From Desulfobulbus propionicus (GTDB lineage: Bacteria > Desulfobacterota > Desulfobulbia > Desulfobulbales > Desulfobulbaceae), in assembly GCA_002746685.1 (NCBI GenBank), contig PDQK01000009.1, positions 1-45,458 of the forward strand: DNA of 45,458 bases, given 5' to 3'. The notes under the pieces were generated by a model. That model was not told where the DNA came from, ran no database searches, and saw nothing but the letters and a program-made list of their open reading frames with translations. Position numbers and translations under genes: made by a program. Below are positions 34,550 through 43,606 of this stretch, one piece after another; the first letter of the stretch is position 1, and each line of letters starts with the position of its first letter.

Positions 34550-35617
34550 ATGATGGATAACAATGTATCCGCAAGGAATAAAGGGCGGTTAACTGTCGGT
34601 GGACTGGATATCTGGCCGCCTCTATTTTTAGCGCCCATGGCAGGGCTGACCCACTCAGCACTTCGTACCACCATTCTTTCTTTTGGTGGCGTTGGGTTAT
34701 TGAGTACAGAAATGCTGGCAGCTTGGCGTCTGCCCAAAGAAAATGCTGACTCCTCACCGTTTTTGGTGAAAACCAGTGCAGAAAAACCGCTTTCCTATCA
34801 ACTGTTACTCAGTAAGGTTGACATGGTAGAGCCCGCAATAGCAGCTTTAGAGCGCCTTGGTGCCGATGCCATTGATATTAACCTGGGATGTCCTGCCCCA
34901 ATGATTCGCAAGGCTGGAGGCGGTAGTGTACTGGCGGCAAACCACGTACTTGTTCGTGACATTATCCGCCAGGCAAGAAAGCTTACCAGGTTGCCTTTAA
35001 CTGCCAAAATTCGCCTGGGCAAAGAGCTGAAGGAAGAGGATATGGTAGGCTTTGGGCTCCTCTTGCAGGACGAAGGTGTTGATTTACTCACTGTCCATGC
35101 CCGGCTGGAAAAAGAGGCTTTTTGCAGGAAGCCTCGCTGGGGGTGGATTCGCCCAATACAACATAACTTGTCCATTCCGGTGATCGCCAATGGTGGTATT
35201 GATTCTGTTGCAACCGCTGTAAGATGTCTGGAAGAAAGTGGTGCTGACGGGCTCATGATTGGCAGAGCTGCTGCCAGTAAACCCTGGCTGTTTGCTGAGA
35301 TTGCCAGCGCCCTTTTTGATGATCAAGGGGGGAGCGTTCCTGTGGTCTGTTTACCCCAGGTATATTACCAATTTGTGGACAGCTTGTTTGAGCGATTCAG
35401 GCCAGAGCGAAGGCTGGGACGGTTCAAAGAGTTTACCCACTATTTTGCCACCAACTATACCTTTGGACACCATCTGGCAACCAGGGTTCAGTCAAGTGCG
35501 TCCATGGGGGATGCATTGGAAAGGGCTGAGCAGTTTTTCACCAGAAGCGATCCCGATGGATTTGCAGCATTGCCAGATCGTTTTAAAAAGCATGTTACTT
35601 CCTGGTCAGCGGGTTAA
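34550..35617 (+). CDS. tRNA-dihydrouridine synthase
   Basis: A 355-residue FMN-dependent TIM-barrel enzyme reducing specific uridines of tRNA. The N-terminal PPLFLAPMAGLTHSALR, INLGCPAPMIRKAGGGSVLAAN with the catalytic Cys, LTVHARLEKEAF and GADGLMIGRAAASKPWLF are Dus motifs. The exact subfamily (DusB-like) is not certain. Its last 23 bases overlap the convergent radical SAM gene. Shares a divergent promoter region with the Fur-type gene. Confidence 0.93.
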   Translation: MMDNNVSARNKGRLTVGGLDIWPPLFLAPMAGLTHSALRTTILSFGGVGLLSTEMLAAWRLPKENADSSPFLVKTSAEKPLSYQLLLSKVDMVEPAIAALERLGADAIDINLGCPAPMIRKAGGGSVLAANHVLVRDIIRQARKLTRLPLTAKIRLGKELKEEDMVGFGLLLQDEGVDLLTVHARLEKEAFCRKPRWGWIRPIQHNLSIPVIANGGIDSVATAVRCLEESGADGLMIGRAAASKPWLFAEIASALFDDQGGSVPVVCLPQVYYQFVDSLFERFRPERRLGRFKEFTHYFATNYTFGHHLATRVQSSASMGDALERAEQFFTRSDPDGFAALPDRFKKHVTSWSAG

Positions 35618-36890
35618 AATAACCAAAACCCAGGTGGGGGTGGTGTTCCTTTAACAGACGCAGCCAGTTCTGGATGCCAAGTGGCTCTTCACTTGGATTA
35701 TGCTCAATAACATCAAGATACTCTTCAGGGTCCATATTCAGGTTTCTGAGTTGAATAAAATCAGGTTTGCATTCATCCACCAGCTGTGAAAGGGCGGCAT
35801 ATTCCTCTGGATCATCTGTCACCCCTGGAAAGATAAAATAATTAAGTGAGACATGACGGTGGTGTTGTTTCATCACCTTGATGGACTCTTTCACCGCTGC
35901 AAGCGTAAAGCCTTTGGGGCGATAATAGAGCGTGTGTTTATCCAGCCTGGCACTGTTCATGGAAATTCGAATGGAGTCCAGTCCTGCCAGAGCAAGCCGT
36001 TCAACAGCACGAGGAAGACTGCCGTTGGTGTTCAGGTTGATGGTGCCTTTAGCTGTTTTTTGCCGGATGAGTTGTATTGCCCGCTCCATGGTATCAGCCT
36101 GAAGCAGAGGCTCACCCTCGCATCCCTGCCCAAAGCTGACAATGGGCAGCGGTGCGGTTTCCAAATGCTCAACCGCAATTTCTGCCAACTCTTTTGGGCT
36201 GGGAATAAAGTTTAGGCGATCCTGGGTGGAAGCACATTCTCCAGATTCCTGGAGCGAGATACAGCCGGCACACTGTGCATTACATATGGGGGAGCAGGGC
36301 AGTGGGGCTTCCCAGCGATTGAGAAAATAATTTCGTGCAGCAGGGCAGCAGTAGGTCAGACAGCATTTGCCTAAATGCTGAATGAGGCGATTTTTAGGGT
36401 GCTGCTGGAGTTTTTTTCGAGTTCTGCTGTTAATCAGTTCCTGGTCAAATTGAGCGAAATCCTGGCGAGAATCGTCATCACTGCGAAATCCAGTCACCCA
36501 GAAACGGTTATCATACCATCCCACTGCGGTGTAGGCAAAAAGGGGCAAAACTGGATTACGAGGCGTTTGCGTAATATATGCTGTGGTGGATATAGAGGTA
36601 TAGGCAGGAGCCATAAAGGCAGCAACCGCTGAAATGGTACCAGTACCGCCATAGGGATCAGCATCAAGCAGGGCTGGTTCGTTGCTTCCAGCTTCTATCC
36701 CCACAGGCAGCCTGGCTGGTAGAGTGAACAGCTCGCTGCCAGGAGGCAGTTCAATCAGATCCTCAAGTTCGGGAGCATAAAATTTCCCTGCGGATTGGGC
36801 TGCCATAAGCAACCCGTCATATTCCTCAATTTCACCTTTTTGGTTGGCAAAAACAAGCGATGGTATCTGGTCCGGGTGTTCAGTCCCCAT
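35595..36890 (-). CDS. radical SAM protein with Cys-rich N-terminal region
   Basis: A 431-residue protein. Radical SAM cluster motif CNAQCAGC (C203, C207, C210) follows an N-terminal region of about 195 residues rich in prolines and holding five extra cysteines (176, 177, 181, 182, 199), which could bind another metal centre. The barrel continues with SFGQGCEGEPLL, TINLNTNGSLP and DSIRISMNSA, like MoaA/PflA-type folds. The enzyme would form a 5'-deoxyadenosyl radical; the substrate is unknown. It is convergent with and overlaps dus by 23 bases and lies nine bases downstream of a small hypothetical gene in the same direction. Confidence 0.85.
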   Translation of the reverse strand: MGTEHPDQIPSLVFANQKGEIEEYDGLLMAAQSAGKFYAPELEDLIELPPGSELFTLPARLPVGIEAGSNEPALLDADPYGGTGTISAVAAFMAPAYTSISTTAYITQTPRNPVLPLFAYTAVGWYDNRFWVTGFRSDDDSRQDFAQFDQELINSRTRKKLQQHPKNRLIQHLGKCCLTYCCPAARNYFLNRWEAPLPCSPICNAQCAGCISLQESGECASTQDRLNFIPSPKELAEIAVEHLETAPLPIVSFGQGCEGEPLLQADTMERAIQLIRQKTAKGTINLNTNGSLPRAVERLALAGLDSIRISMNSARLDKHTLYYRPKGFTLAAVKESIKVMKQHHRHVSLNYFIFPGVTDDPEEYAALSQLVDECKPDFIQLRNLNMDPEEYLDVIEHNPSEEPLGIQNWLRLLKEHHPHLGFGYFNPLTRK

Positions 36891-36899
36891 TACCGTTCC

Positions 36900-37322
36900 T
36901 TAACGGGGACGAATTGCCTGGAGGATAGAATCAACGGCCCGGTAGACATCAAGATCGTCACCAAAAACATCTTGAATATTAGGATGATCAATCAAATCCT
37001 CAATCACATGTTGCGTGATGAACAGGCTGGCAATATTGGGGTCCTGGGTGAGATTGCGAATGGGGGCGATTTTATAGCGCATTTCAAATTCTTCCAGATC
37101 ACCCATGGTACGAAGTTGGTTTTCAATGCTTTCCTGAATCGCCACATTGTTATTGGTTTCAATGATATGTTGATCAAGCAGCCGTTGGACGAGAGCAACA
37201 GCGAGTTCTTTGCAGTTTTCACGTGCCTTTTTTAAAATAAATAACCGCTCCCTGTCTCGTTTACGATCAATGGCGTCAATGGTTTTATTGGTAGAATTAC
37301 TGGGATTAATGTGGCGTGCCAT
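36900..37322 (-). CDS. hypothetical protein (140 aa)
   Basis: Not recognised. The frame is open to 37562, but ATG at 37322 (MARHINPSNS) has GGAG eight to nine bases upstream, while the extension lacks one and looks low in protein-like composition, so 140 residues are chosen. It is charged and helical (DRKRDRERLFILKKARENCKELAVALVQRLLDQHIIETNNN), without membrane spans or Cys motifs. It sits nine bases upstream of the radical SAM gene, so cotranscription is likely and a link in function is possible. Confidence 0.65.
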   Translation of the reverse strand: MARHINPSNSTNKTIDAIDRKRDRERLFILKKARENCKELAVALVQRLLDQHIIETNNNVAIQESIENQLRTMGDLEEFEMRYKIAPIRNLTQDPNIASLFITQHVIEDLIDHPNIQDVFGDDLDVYRAVDSILQAIRPR

Positions 37323-37592
37323 AGGTATGCTCCTCTTGTGCCCTTTACCCGAAAGTGTTGGCGGAATGGGAACAATGCTTTTCTCATCTTTTGCCTGATA
37401 TTGACCAACAATTTCCTGGCGATCATAAAAATGCTTGTACCTCAGAATGTAGATAGGCTGGTTTGGATTTGCAAGTGAATTTCTTTTCTTGGAAAAAAAT
37501 GTTGTATTACTTTGTGGGTTGAGTAAAATCAAACCATCAAATTGTCCTGAATTTTTACTCAAGTGTTAATAGATTTGTTACGGAGGTGCATT

Positions 37593-38102
37593 ATGCATAT
37601 CAATAAATCTCTATGTTTGGCCTTTGTTATGGCGTTGTTCGTGGGGATCAGTCTCAGTGGTTGTGGAGAAAAAGCACCTGCTGAAGCAACTGTAGCGCCT
37701 GCAGATGGGCTGGGACCGGCTGAGTCGCTTGAAACCCAGGAGTCTGAAATTATGGAAGGCCGTACTTCGGGGCCAATGCTGCCAGTATATTTTGATTTTG
37801 ATCAGTCTGGCATCGTTGGAGAGCAGGTGCAGCGTATAGAAGGAAACGGTGCATTTCTTACCAAGAATCCGAATATCATGGTGCGCATTGAAGGGAACTG
37901 TGACCCACGGGGAACCAGAGAATATAACCTGGCTTTAGGTGAACGTCGGGCACTGAGTGCAAAAAAATATCTGGTAAACCTTGGTGTGGCTGCTGACAGA
38001 TTAACCACCATCAGTTGGGGTGAAGAAAAGCTGTTGCTGTTTGGCCACGATGAGATTTCCTGGGCACAAAACCGTCGAGCAGACTTTGTTATAACCAAAT
38101 AA
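37593..38102 (+). CDS. pal: peptidoglycan-associated lipoprotein Pal
   Basis: A 169-residue outer-membrane lipoprotein. ATG at 37593 follows GGAGGTG; the signal peptide ends at the lipobox LSGC. A Glu/Ala/Pro-rich linker (about 26-55) precedes the OmpA-C domain, with VYFDFDQSGIV, IEGNCDPRGTREYNLALGERRALSAKKYL, and NRRADFVI. It links outer membrane and peptidoglycan in the Tol-Pal system. An intrinsic terminator follows. Confidence 0.93.
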   Translation: MHINKSLCLAFVMALFVGISLSGCGEKAPAEATVAPADGLGPAESLETQESEIMEGRTSGPMLPVYFDFDQSGIVGEQVQRIEGNGAFLTKNPNIMVRIEGNCDPRGTREYNLALGERRALSAKKYLVNLGVAADRLTTISWGEEKLLLFGHDEISWAQNRRADFVITK

Positions 38103-38127
38103 ACTGGCCGTTATTTAGAGGATAAAG

Positions 38128-38162
38128 CCGGGCAGGGAAATGTTCCCCGCCCGGTTTTTTTT
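38128..38162 (+). terminator. intrinsic terminator after pal
   Basis: CCGGGC-A-GGGAA and TTCCC-C-GCCCGG pair with an ATG loop and one mismatch, followed by eight T. It separates pal from skp. Confidence 0.92.
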
Positions 38163-38200
38163 GTTATCTCCATGCTGATTAATGAGAAAAAGGGAAAGTT

Positions 38201-38722
38201 ATGCAAAAGCAAATGATCGTTGTTGGTAGTGTTGTTGTTTTTCTTCTCAGTCTGTTGTGCACAGCTACAATGGCTGCTGAAATGAAAATCGGTGTTATTA
38301 ATATGCAAAAAGTTCTTGCCAGCTCGAATGCTGGAAAAAAAGCCCAGGGTATCGTGCAGAAAAAAGGGGAAGAACTCCAGGCAGGGTTAAAAAAAGTTGA
38401 GGAAGAACTGATCGCTCTTGAAAAAGAGATCAAGAAAAAGCAATCTGCCTGGAATGATGAAATGCTCCAGAAAAAAGGCGTTGAATTTCAGAAAAAGAGA
38501 AGGGATCTGGCAATTAAGAAGGAAGATGCCAATCTGGAGCTGAAGAATTTGCGTGATAAACATGTGGGACCAATTCTGAAAAAATTGAGCGAAGTGGTGA
38601 AGAAGGTGGCTCAAGATGGGGGCTATACCCTGGTGCTTCCGCACAATGTAACCTTTTATGCTGATGATTCAATTGATCTCACCCAAACCGTTACCAAAGC
38701 GTTAAACAAGGCCACCAAATAA
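38201..38722 (+). CDS. skp: OmpH/Skp family periplasmic chaperone
   Basis: A 173-residue exported protein. A signal peptide (to about TMAAE) is followed by EMKIGVINMQKVLASSNAGKKAQG, the Skp beta-strand start, then a long charged coiled-coil hairpin (about 45-125) rich in Lys and Glu, and a closing strand near DGGYTLVLPHNVTFYADDSIDLTQTVTKALN. Skp trimers hold unfolded outer-membrane proteins. AAAGTT precedes the ATG. rfaE1 follows six bases later. Confidence 0.92.
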   Translation: MQKQMIVVGSVVVFLLSLLCTATMAAEMKIGVINMQKVLASSNAGKKAQGIVQKKGEELQAGLKKVEEELIALEKEIKKKQSAWNDEMLQKKGVEFQKKRRDLAIKKEDANLELKNLRDKHVGPILKKLSEVVKKVAQDGGYTLVLPHNVTFYADDSIDLTQTVTKALNKATK

Positions 38723-38727
38723 CTTCT

Positions 38728-39726
38728 ATGGCTGGTGGTTTACATGAGCTGATCAACACCTTCGGCAAAACCCGGGTGTTGGTGGTCGGCGATATCATTA
38801 TTGATCATTTTGTGTGGGGATCGGTGACCCGGATTTCACCTGAAGCACCGGTCCCTGTGGTCAATGTGCAGAAGGAAGAGCTCTTGCTTGGGGGCAGCGC
38901 CAATGTGCTCCGCAATATTTCTTCCTTAGGGGGAAATGGTGCCCTGTGCGGGTTGATTGGCAGTGACTCCATGGGTGAGGAGATCAAGCAGCAGGTTCAA
39001 GAGCTTGGTGCCTCAAGGGAAGGGCTCATTTGCGGGAAACGACCTACCACGGTGAAGACCAGGGTTGTTGCTCAGGGCCAGCAGGTGGTGCGCTTTGATC
39101 GCGAGCAGACTGGCGAACCTTCCCGGCAAACCTTTGCCAGATTTGTTGATTTCCTGGAAACCCATGTGGCAACCTTTGATGCTGTGATGGTTTCCGATTA
39201 CGCCAAAGGCGTGGTCAACGAACAGCTCATGATCAAACTGCGCAGCGTCTTGAAGGAGGTTTCCTGCTCCACCGGGAAAAGGATTCCCCTGATTGTTGAT
39301 CCCAAACCAGCTAATATGCACTGTTTTGTCGGGGCCACGATTATCACCCCAAATCATCATGAGGCTGGATTGATGAGCGGGATAACCATTACCGATGAGC
39401 AGACCCTTCATGCAGCAGCGCATCAGATTCTTGATGATATAGGTTGTGAAGCTGTCTTGATCACCCGAGGTGAATCCGGCATGGCACTTTTTCATCAGGA
39501 TCAGCCCATGGTGGCCATCCCGACCATGGCGAAGGAAGTGTATGATGTCACCGGAGCTGGTGATACTGTTGCGGCAACGTTGGCCCTGGGCCTTGCTGCA
39601 GGGTGTGATATGAGAGATGCTGCAGTGCTTGCCAATTACGCAGCCGGAATTGTGGTTGGCAAGGTGGGAACGGCCTGCGTGTCTGCTGGGGAATTAAAAG
39701 AAGCCTTGCCAGCAGAACTTCTATAA
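38728..39726 (+). CDS. rfaE1: D-glycero-beta-D-manno-heptose-7-phosphate kinase
   Basis: A 332-residue PfkB/ribokinase-fold kinase making heptose 1,7-bisphosphate for the LPS inner core. VLVVGDIIIDHFVWGSVTRISPEAPVPVV is the RfaE N-terminal signature, LGGSANVLRNISSLGG the sugar-binding part, and DVTGAGDTVAATLALGLAAG the ATP/anion-hole motif with the catalytic Asp. No cytidylyltransferase domain is attached, so it matches the split RfaE1/HldA form. Follows skp by five bases. Confidence 0.93.
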   Translation: MAGGLHELINTFGKTRVLVVGDIIIDHFVWGSVTRISPEAPVPVVNVQKEELLLGGSANVLRNISSLGGNGALCGLIGSDSMGEEIKQQVQELGASREGLICGKRPTTVKTRVVAQGQQVVRFDREQTGEPSRQTFARFVDFLETHVATFDAVMVSDYAKGVVNEQLMIKLRSVLKEVSCSTGKRIPLIVDPKPANMHCFVGATIITPNHHEAGLMSGITITDEQTLHAAAHQILDDIGCEAVLITRGESGMALFHQDQPMVAIPTMAKEVYDVTGAGDTVAATLALGLAAGCDMRDAAVLANYAAGIVVGKVGTACVSAGELKEALPAELL

Positions 39727-39752
39727 AATTATGCGTTAGGAATCGAAGAGCA

Positions 39753-40631
39753 ATGCCGCAAAGTATGACAGGATTTGGTCGGGGCGAGGCAACTGCTGAA
39801 GGGCGGACCTGGGTTGCTGAAATTCGTACGGTTAATCACCGTTTTTTAGATCAACGGGTGGTTATTCCACGTTCCTTTGGCTCTGTTGAAGAGGCTGTCA
39901 AAAAGCAGGTAGCCACGCGAATGGATCGGGGCCGGGTGGACATTACCCTCTCTGTCCAGGGGCAGGTGGCCTCTAAACCACGGCTCACTGTTGATGAGGA
40001 TGTTGCTGGTCAATATTATGGGTGCCTGCAACACCTTATTGAGACCTATGAGCTTAAGGGGGGGGTGACGCTTTCAGACATGCTGACCCAGCGTGATATC
40101 ATTAACCTGGAAGAGCACAACCCTGATTTGGAAGCGGAATGGGAACTCATTGCAGCCGCCCTTGATGAGGCGCTCACAGAGTGCGATACCATGCGCTCAC
40201 AGGAAGGCGCTGCACTCAAAGTAGAACTGCTGACGCGTCTGGATAGATTTGCAGGGATTGTTGCAAGCATTGAGAGCAACGCTCCTGAAATTCTTGCTCA
40301 ACGGCATGAAGAGCTCAAAACAAAACTTTTCAACCTGCTTGATGGCATCCAGCTTGATGAGGCTCGCCTTGCTCAGGAGGCAGCTATATTGGCTGATAAG
40401 TGTGATATTACTGAAGAGGTGGTCAGGCTTGGGAGTCACATAGAGCAGTTCAAGGCATTTCTAGACAGTGATGAACCGGTTGGTCGTCGGCTGGATTTCT
40501 TACTCCAGGAATTTTTGCGTGAGGTTAATACCCTGGCCTCGAAAATATCCAATGCTTCAGTGGCTCACCTGGGAGTAGAAATGAAAAATGAGATTGAAAA
40601 ATTGCGCGAGCAGGTACAGAATTTAGAATAA
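39753..40631 (+). CDS. yicC: YicC-family endoribonuclease
   Basis: A 292-residue protein. SMTGFGRGEA at residues 4-13 is the unmistakable family start, RTVNHRFLDQRV follows, and the C-terminal DUF1732-type end includes EVVRLGSHIEQFKAFLDSDEPVGRRLDFLLQEFLREVNTLASKI and MKNEIEKLREQVQNLE. YicC proteins have been shown to be RNases that trim small RNAs. The order yicC-remA-gmk is conserved in many bacteria. Confidence 0.95.
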   Translation: MPQSMTGFGRGEATAEGRTWVAEIRTVNHRFLDQRVVIPRSFGSVEEAVKKQVATRMDRGRVDITLSVQGQVASKPRLTVDEDVAGQYYGCLQHLIETYELKGGVTLSDMLTQRDIINLEEHNPDLEAEWELIAAALDEALTECDTMRSQEGAALKVELLTRLDRFAGIVASIESNAPEILAQRHEELKTKLFNLLDGIQLDEARLAQEAAILADKCDITEEVVRLGSHIEQFKAFLDSDEPVGRRLDFLLQEFLREVNTLASKISNASVAHLGVEMKNEIEKLREQVQNLE

Positions 40632-40661
40632 TTCCAGCTGGGAATAGGTACAGGAAATGTG

Positions 40662-40970
40662 ATGGATAGTATTCGCCTTGTAAATATCGGCTTTGGAAAT
40701 GCAGTTAAAATCAGCCGTATTCTTGCAGTTGTGAACCCTGGTTCTTCGCCAATTCGTAAGCTTAAAGACGAGGCTCGAATGGACAAAAAGCTCATTGATG
40801 TGACTGAAGGCCGCCGCACCAGAGCGATTATTGTGCTTGACTCGGGCCACCTTGTCCTCTCTTCGGTGCAGCCGGAAACCATCAACCAGCGCCTGGCCGC
40901 ATTGGATTCTGAAGAAAAAGATCCTGTCCTTCGCCTGGATCGAAAAATGAAAGGGGAAGAGCATGAGTAA
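40662..40970 (+). CDS. remA: RemA-like (DUF370) regulator
   Basis: A 102-residue protein from ATG at 40662 (a GTG three bases earlier is less likely; AGG precedes). IRLVNIGFGNAVKISRILAVVNPGSSPIRKLKDEARMDKKLIDVTEGRRTRAIIVLDSGHLVLSSVQPETI is the full DUF370/RemA domain. B. subtilis RemA is a DNA-binding activator of matrix genes; the role in Gram-negative anaerobes is not known. About 20 extra charged C-terminal residues are present. It overlaps gmk by eight bases. Confidence 0.92.
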   Translation: MDSIRLVNIGFGNAVKISRILAVVNPGSSPIRKLKDEARMDKKLIDVTEGRRTRAIIVLDSGHLVLSSVQPETINQRLAALDSEEKDPVLRLDRKMKGEEHE

Positions 40971-41535
40971 GGGACTCTTATTTGTTATTTCAGCTCCTTC
41001 CGGCTGCGGTAAAACCACCATTTTGCGTCAGGTGATGGCAAACCTCCCGCACCTGGTTTTTTCTGTATCACATACAACTCGTGTTCCGAGAAAGGGTGAG
41101 GAACATGGAACCCATTATTATTTTGTATCACCAGAGGCGTTTGTTCAGCTTCGTGATGGGGCGTCCACAGGGTTTCTTGAGTGGGCAGAGGTCCATGGAA
41201 ATTATTATGGAACAAGCTCTGCAGAAGTTGAACGGTTAACCAGTGCTGGCAATGATGTCATTTTAGATATTGATGTCCAGGGTGCCAGGCAGGTGATGGA
41301 AAAAGCAAACCCGGTCACTGTATTTATTGCCCCGCCTGATATGAACGAGCTTGAACGACGGCTTCGCGGGCGTGGCTCAGAAGATGAGCCAGCCATTGCC
41401 CTGCGAATGAAGAATGCAGAGGAGGAGATGGCCGCAGCAGACAATTACGAGTATCTGATTGTCAATGATGTCCTTGAAGATGCGATCAGCGCATTGGAAG
41501 CCATCATTGTCGCTGAGCGGTGTCGCCAGCGTTAG
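40963..41535 (+). CDS. gmk: guanylate kinase
   Basis: A 190-residue enzyme converting GMP and ATP to GDP and ADP. P-loop SAPSGCGKTTI, VSHTTRVPRKGEEHGTHYYFV (GMP-binding), and LDIDVQGARQVM are canonical, as is LRGRGSEDEPAIALRMKNAEEEM. Length is slightly short of E. coli Gmk (207). Overlap with remA suggests coupled translation. Confidence 0.97.
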   Translation: MSKGLLFVISAPSGCGKTTILRQVMANLPHLVFSVSHTTRVPRKGEEHGTHYYFVSPEAFVQLRDGASTGFLEWAEVHGNYYGTSSAEVERLTSAGNDVILDIDVQGARQVMEKANPVTVFIAPPDMNELERRLRGRGSEDEPAIALRMKNAEEEMAAADNYEYLIVNDVLEDAISALEAIIVAERCRQR

Positions 41536-41547
41536 TCCTTCGTTTTT

Positions 41548-42369
41548 ATGGCAAAGCAGAAAAAAAATAAAGCCATTCCTTTGCAACCTCGCCCTGAGGC
41601 TACCCCGGAAGAACGTGACCTGATCTGGGGGATCAATGCCGTCCATGAAGCGCTTGCACAGCAGCCGAAAAGCGTTGTGGAAGTAACCATCCAAAAAGGG
41701 AAATCCAACCCACGTATCCAGGCAATCGTTGCACTTGCCAGATTACATAACACCAAGCTTCGGTTTGTTGCTCCTGCTGGTTTTCGGCTGCCCAAAAGTA
41801 TCCCCCATCAAGGGGTGCTTGCAAAAAGAGCTGCTGTCCCGCTGCATACTCTTGATGATCTCGTTAAAGATGCCCTTGGAAATGGTGCTCAGAGTGGAAA
41901 AAAGCTGTTAGTGCTTGATTCGATTCAGGACCCTGGAAATCTGGGCTCGATTCTTCGCACAGCACTGGCTGCCGGGTTTAATCATGTTGTGATGACCAGG
42001 GAGCGCAGTGCGCCGCTGGGTGGAACCGTTGCCAGGACCTCTGCTGGAGCAGTCTCACACCTCCATATCTGTCAGGCAACCAACCTGGCTGCTGCTTTGG
42101 AGTTCATCAAGGAGGCAGGTTTTTGGGTTTACGGCGCTGTGGTGGCCGGAGAGGGGGTGGATTCACTCTATGAGACCGACCTCACCGGAGCAGTATGCGT
42201 GGTTATTGGCAGCGAGGGAAAGGGGATCAGGCCACTGGTCCAGAAAAAATGCGATCACCTGGTGACCATCCCAATGGAATCAACATTTAATTCGTTGAAT
42301 GCTGCTGTGGCTGCCGGGGTGTTCATGTTTGAGGTGGGCCGCCAGCAAGGCAGTATAAAAAAGTGCTAA
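41548..42369 (+). CDS. rlmB: 23S rRNA 2'-O-methyltransferase RlmB (TrmH family)
   Basis: A 273-residue SPOUT methyltransferase. An N-terminal substrate-binding domain (about 25-105, WGINAVHEALAQQPKSV) precedes the SpoU domain, with LVLDSIQDPGNLGSILRTALAAGF (motif 1), VIGSEGKGIRPLV (motif 2) and IPMESTFNSLNAAVAAGVFMFE (motif 3, trefoil knot). It modifies G2251 of 23S rRNA in E. coli. A Lys-rich N-terminus (KQKKNK) may contact RNA. Follows gmk by 12 bases. Confidence 0.93.
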   Translation: MAKQKKNKAIPLQPRPEATPEERDLIWGINAVHEALAQQPKSVVEVTIQKGKSNPRIQAIVALARLHNTKLRFVAPAGFRLPKSIPHQGVLAKRAAVPLHTLDDLVKDALGNGAQSGKKLLVLDSIQDPGNLGSILRTALAAGFNHVVMTRERSAPLGGTVARTSAGAVSHLHICQATNLAAALEFIKEAGFWVYGAVVAGEGVDSLYETDLTGAVCVVIGSEGKGIRPLVQKKCDHLVTIPMESTFNSLNAAVAAGVFMFEVGRQQGSIKKC

Positions 42370-42374
42370 AACAG

Positions 42375-42410
42375 CACAGGCCCTCATACGCTATGTCATG
42401 AGGGCCTGTG
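42375..42410. terminator. long GC-rich hairpin between convergent genes
   Basis: CACAGGCCCTCAT and ATGAGGGCCTGTG are perfect 13-base arms with a 10-base loop. It lies just after the rlmB stop and 22 bases beyond the S1 protein stop on the opposite strand. No T-run follows, so termination may be factor-dependent or the stem may protect mRNA ends. Confidence 0.7.
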
Positions 42411-42432
42411 GGTAACAACAGCTTGATGTCAG

Positions 42433-43602
42433 CTATTTTTTCTTCCTCATTTGTGCCTTAAGTAAATCTCCCAGGGTTCCCATGGATTGATTTACACTCT
42501 CTTTAGGAGGTGGAACAAACCGCTCTTCTTCCTGCTCAGCTTTTTCTTTACGCTGATAATCATCGGGTACTAAGGAAATGCGCTGCTTTTCCTGATCTAC
42601 TCCATCAATGGTTACTGTCAGTTCCTGGCCTGCTTCAAGTACCTCTCTGGGGTGATGAATTTTTCGTCCTCCACCAATTTTTGAGATATGGAGCAAGCCA
42701 TCAATCCCCGCTTCCAGGGTGACAAAAGCACCAAACTGGGCAAGCCTTGATATAATCCCTTTATGCGTGCTGCCAACAGGATACCTGTCACTCACACTGT
42801 CCCAAGGGTTGGGTGTGGTTTCCCGTAAGCTCAAGGAGATTTTGTCGTTGTCCCAATCCAGCCGCTTAATGGCAACTTCCACCTGCTGACCGATATAGAC
42901 AACATCTTCCACCTTTTCTGTCTGCCCCCAGGCCAGCTCTGAAACCGGGATCAAGCCATCAACCCCTCCAATATCAACAAAGGCACCAAACTCTCTGATG
43001 GACATAACCGTGCCGGAAACCTGCATACCCTCTTCCAGGGTTTCCATGAGTTGCTCACGGGCAAGCATCCGTTGTTCTTCAAGCAGAGCGCGGGCAGAGA
43101 GGATAATGTTGCGCCCTCGGTTACCAAACTCAATGATTTTAAAGGAAAGCGTTTTTTCCAAAAAATCTTCAGGATTTTCAACCCGCCTGATATCCATCTG
43201 TGAATAGGGACAGAACCCGCGTTGCCCTGCAACAGAGACGGCAAAACCGCCTTTGATCTCTTCAGTAACCTTACCCTCCACAGGAATACCAGCATGAAAA
43301 GCGTCTTCCAGTTCCTGTGACGAAGAATGACCAGAGCCAAGTCGGGTGGTGAAGGTCATCTCTCCCCCCTTTGAGGAGAGGAAAAACACCTCAACTGTGT
43401 CGCCGACTTGAACGGCAAGTTCGCCTTCTTCATTACGCAGCTCTTCAGCGTTGAGAATGCCCTCACTCTTTACTCCCACATCAAGAAAGATGCTTTCCCC
43501 TGCTATGGCGGCTATCTGGGCTTGCACCCGGTCGCCAGGATGCAGCTGCTTTTTTGCGGTTGGTTTGTCCTGAAAAAGGTCTGAAAATTTTTCGTCACTC
43601 AT
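42433..43602 (-). CDS. S1-domain RNA-binding protein (ribosomal S1-like)
   Basis: A 389-residue protein. Four S1-type OB folds are visible: GDRVQAQIAAIAGESIFLDVGVKSEGILNAEEL (about 24-90), GIPVEGKVTEEIKGGFAVSVAGQRGFCPYSQMD (about 108-175), GMQVSGTVMSIREFGAFVDIGGVDGLIPVSELAW (about 195-262) and GSTHKGIISRLAQFGAFVTLEAGIDGLLHISKI (about 285-355). True S1 of E. coli has six; the shorter four-domain type occurs elsewhere, and a regulatory RNA-binding paralogue is also possible. The ATG at 43602 (MSDEKFSDLF) is preferred; longer frames overlap the upstream phosphodiesterase gene. Four bases separate them. Confidence 0.88.
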   Translation of the reverse strand: MSDEKFSDLFQDKPTAKKQLHPGDRVQAQIAAIAGESIFLDVGVKSEGILNAEELRNEEGELAVQVGDTVEVFFLSSKGGEMTFTTRLGSGHSSSQELEDAFHAGIPVEGKVTEEIKGGFAVSVAGQRGFCPYSQMDIRRVENPEDFLEKTLSFKIIEFGNRGRNIILSARALLEEQRMLAREQLMETLEEGMQVSGTVMSIREFGAFVDIGGVDGLIPVSELAWGQTEKVEDVVYIGQQVEVAIKRLDWDNDKISLSLRETTPNPWDSVSDRYPVGSTHKGIISRLAQFGAFVTLEAGIDGLLHISKIGGGRKIHHPREVLEAGQELTVTIDGVDQEKQRISLVPDDYQRKEKAEQEEERFVPPPKESVNQSMGTLGDLLKAQMRKKK

Positions 43603-43606
43603 GGTT

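Noticed and set aside
37323..37562. 80-residue N-terminal extension of the hypothetical protein
   Set aside because: No ribosome binding site at 37562, whereas 37322 has GGAG at good spacing.
42375..42410. Hairpin after rlmB as a classical rho-independent terminator
   Set aside because: The stem is strong but no T-run follows on either strand, so it is listed only as a candidate terminator or mRNA-end stem.
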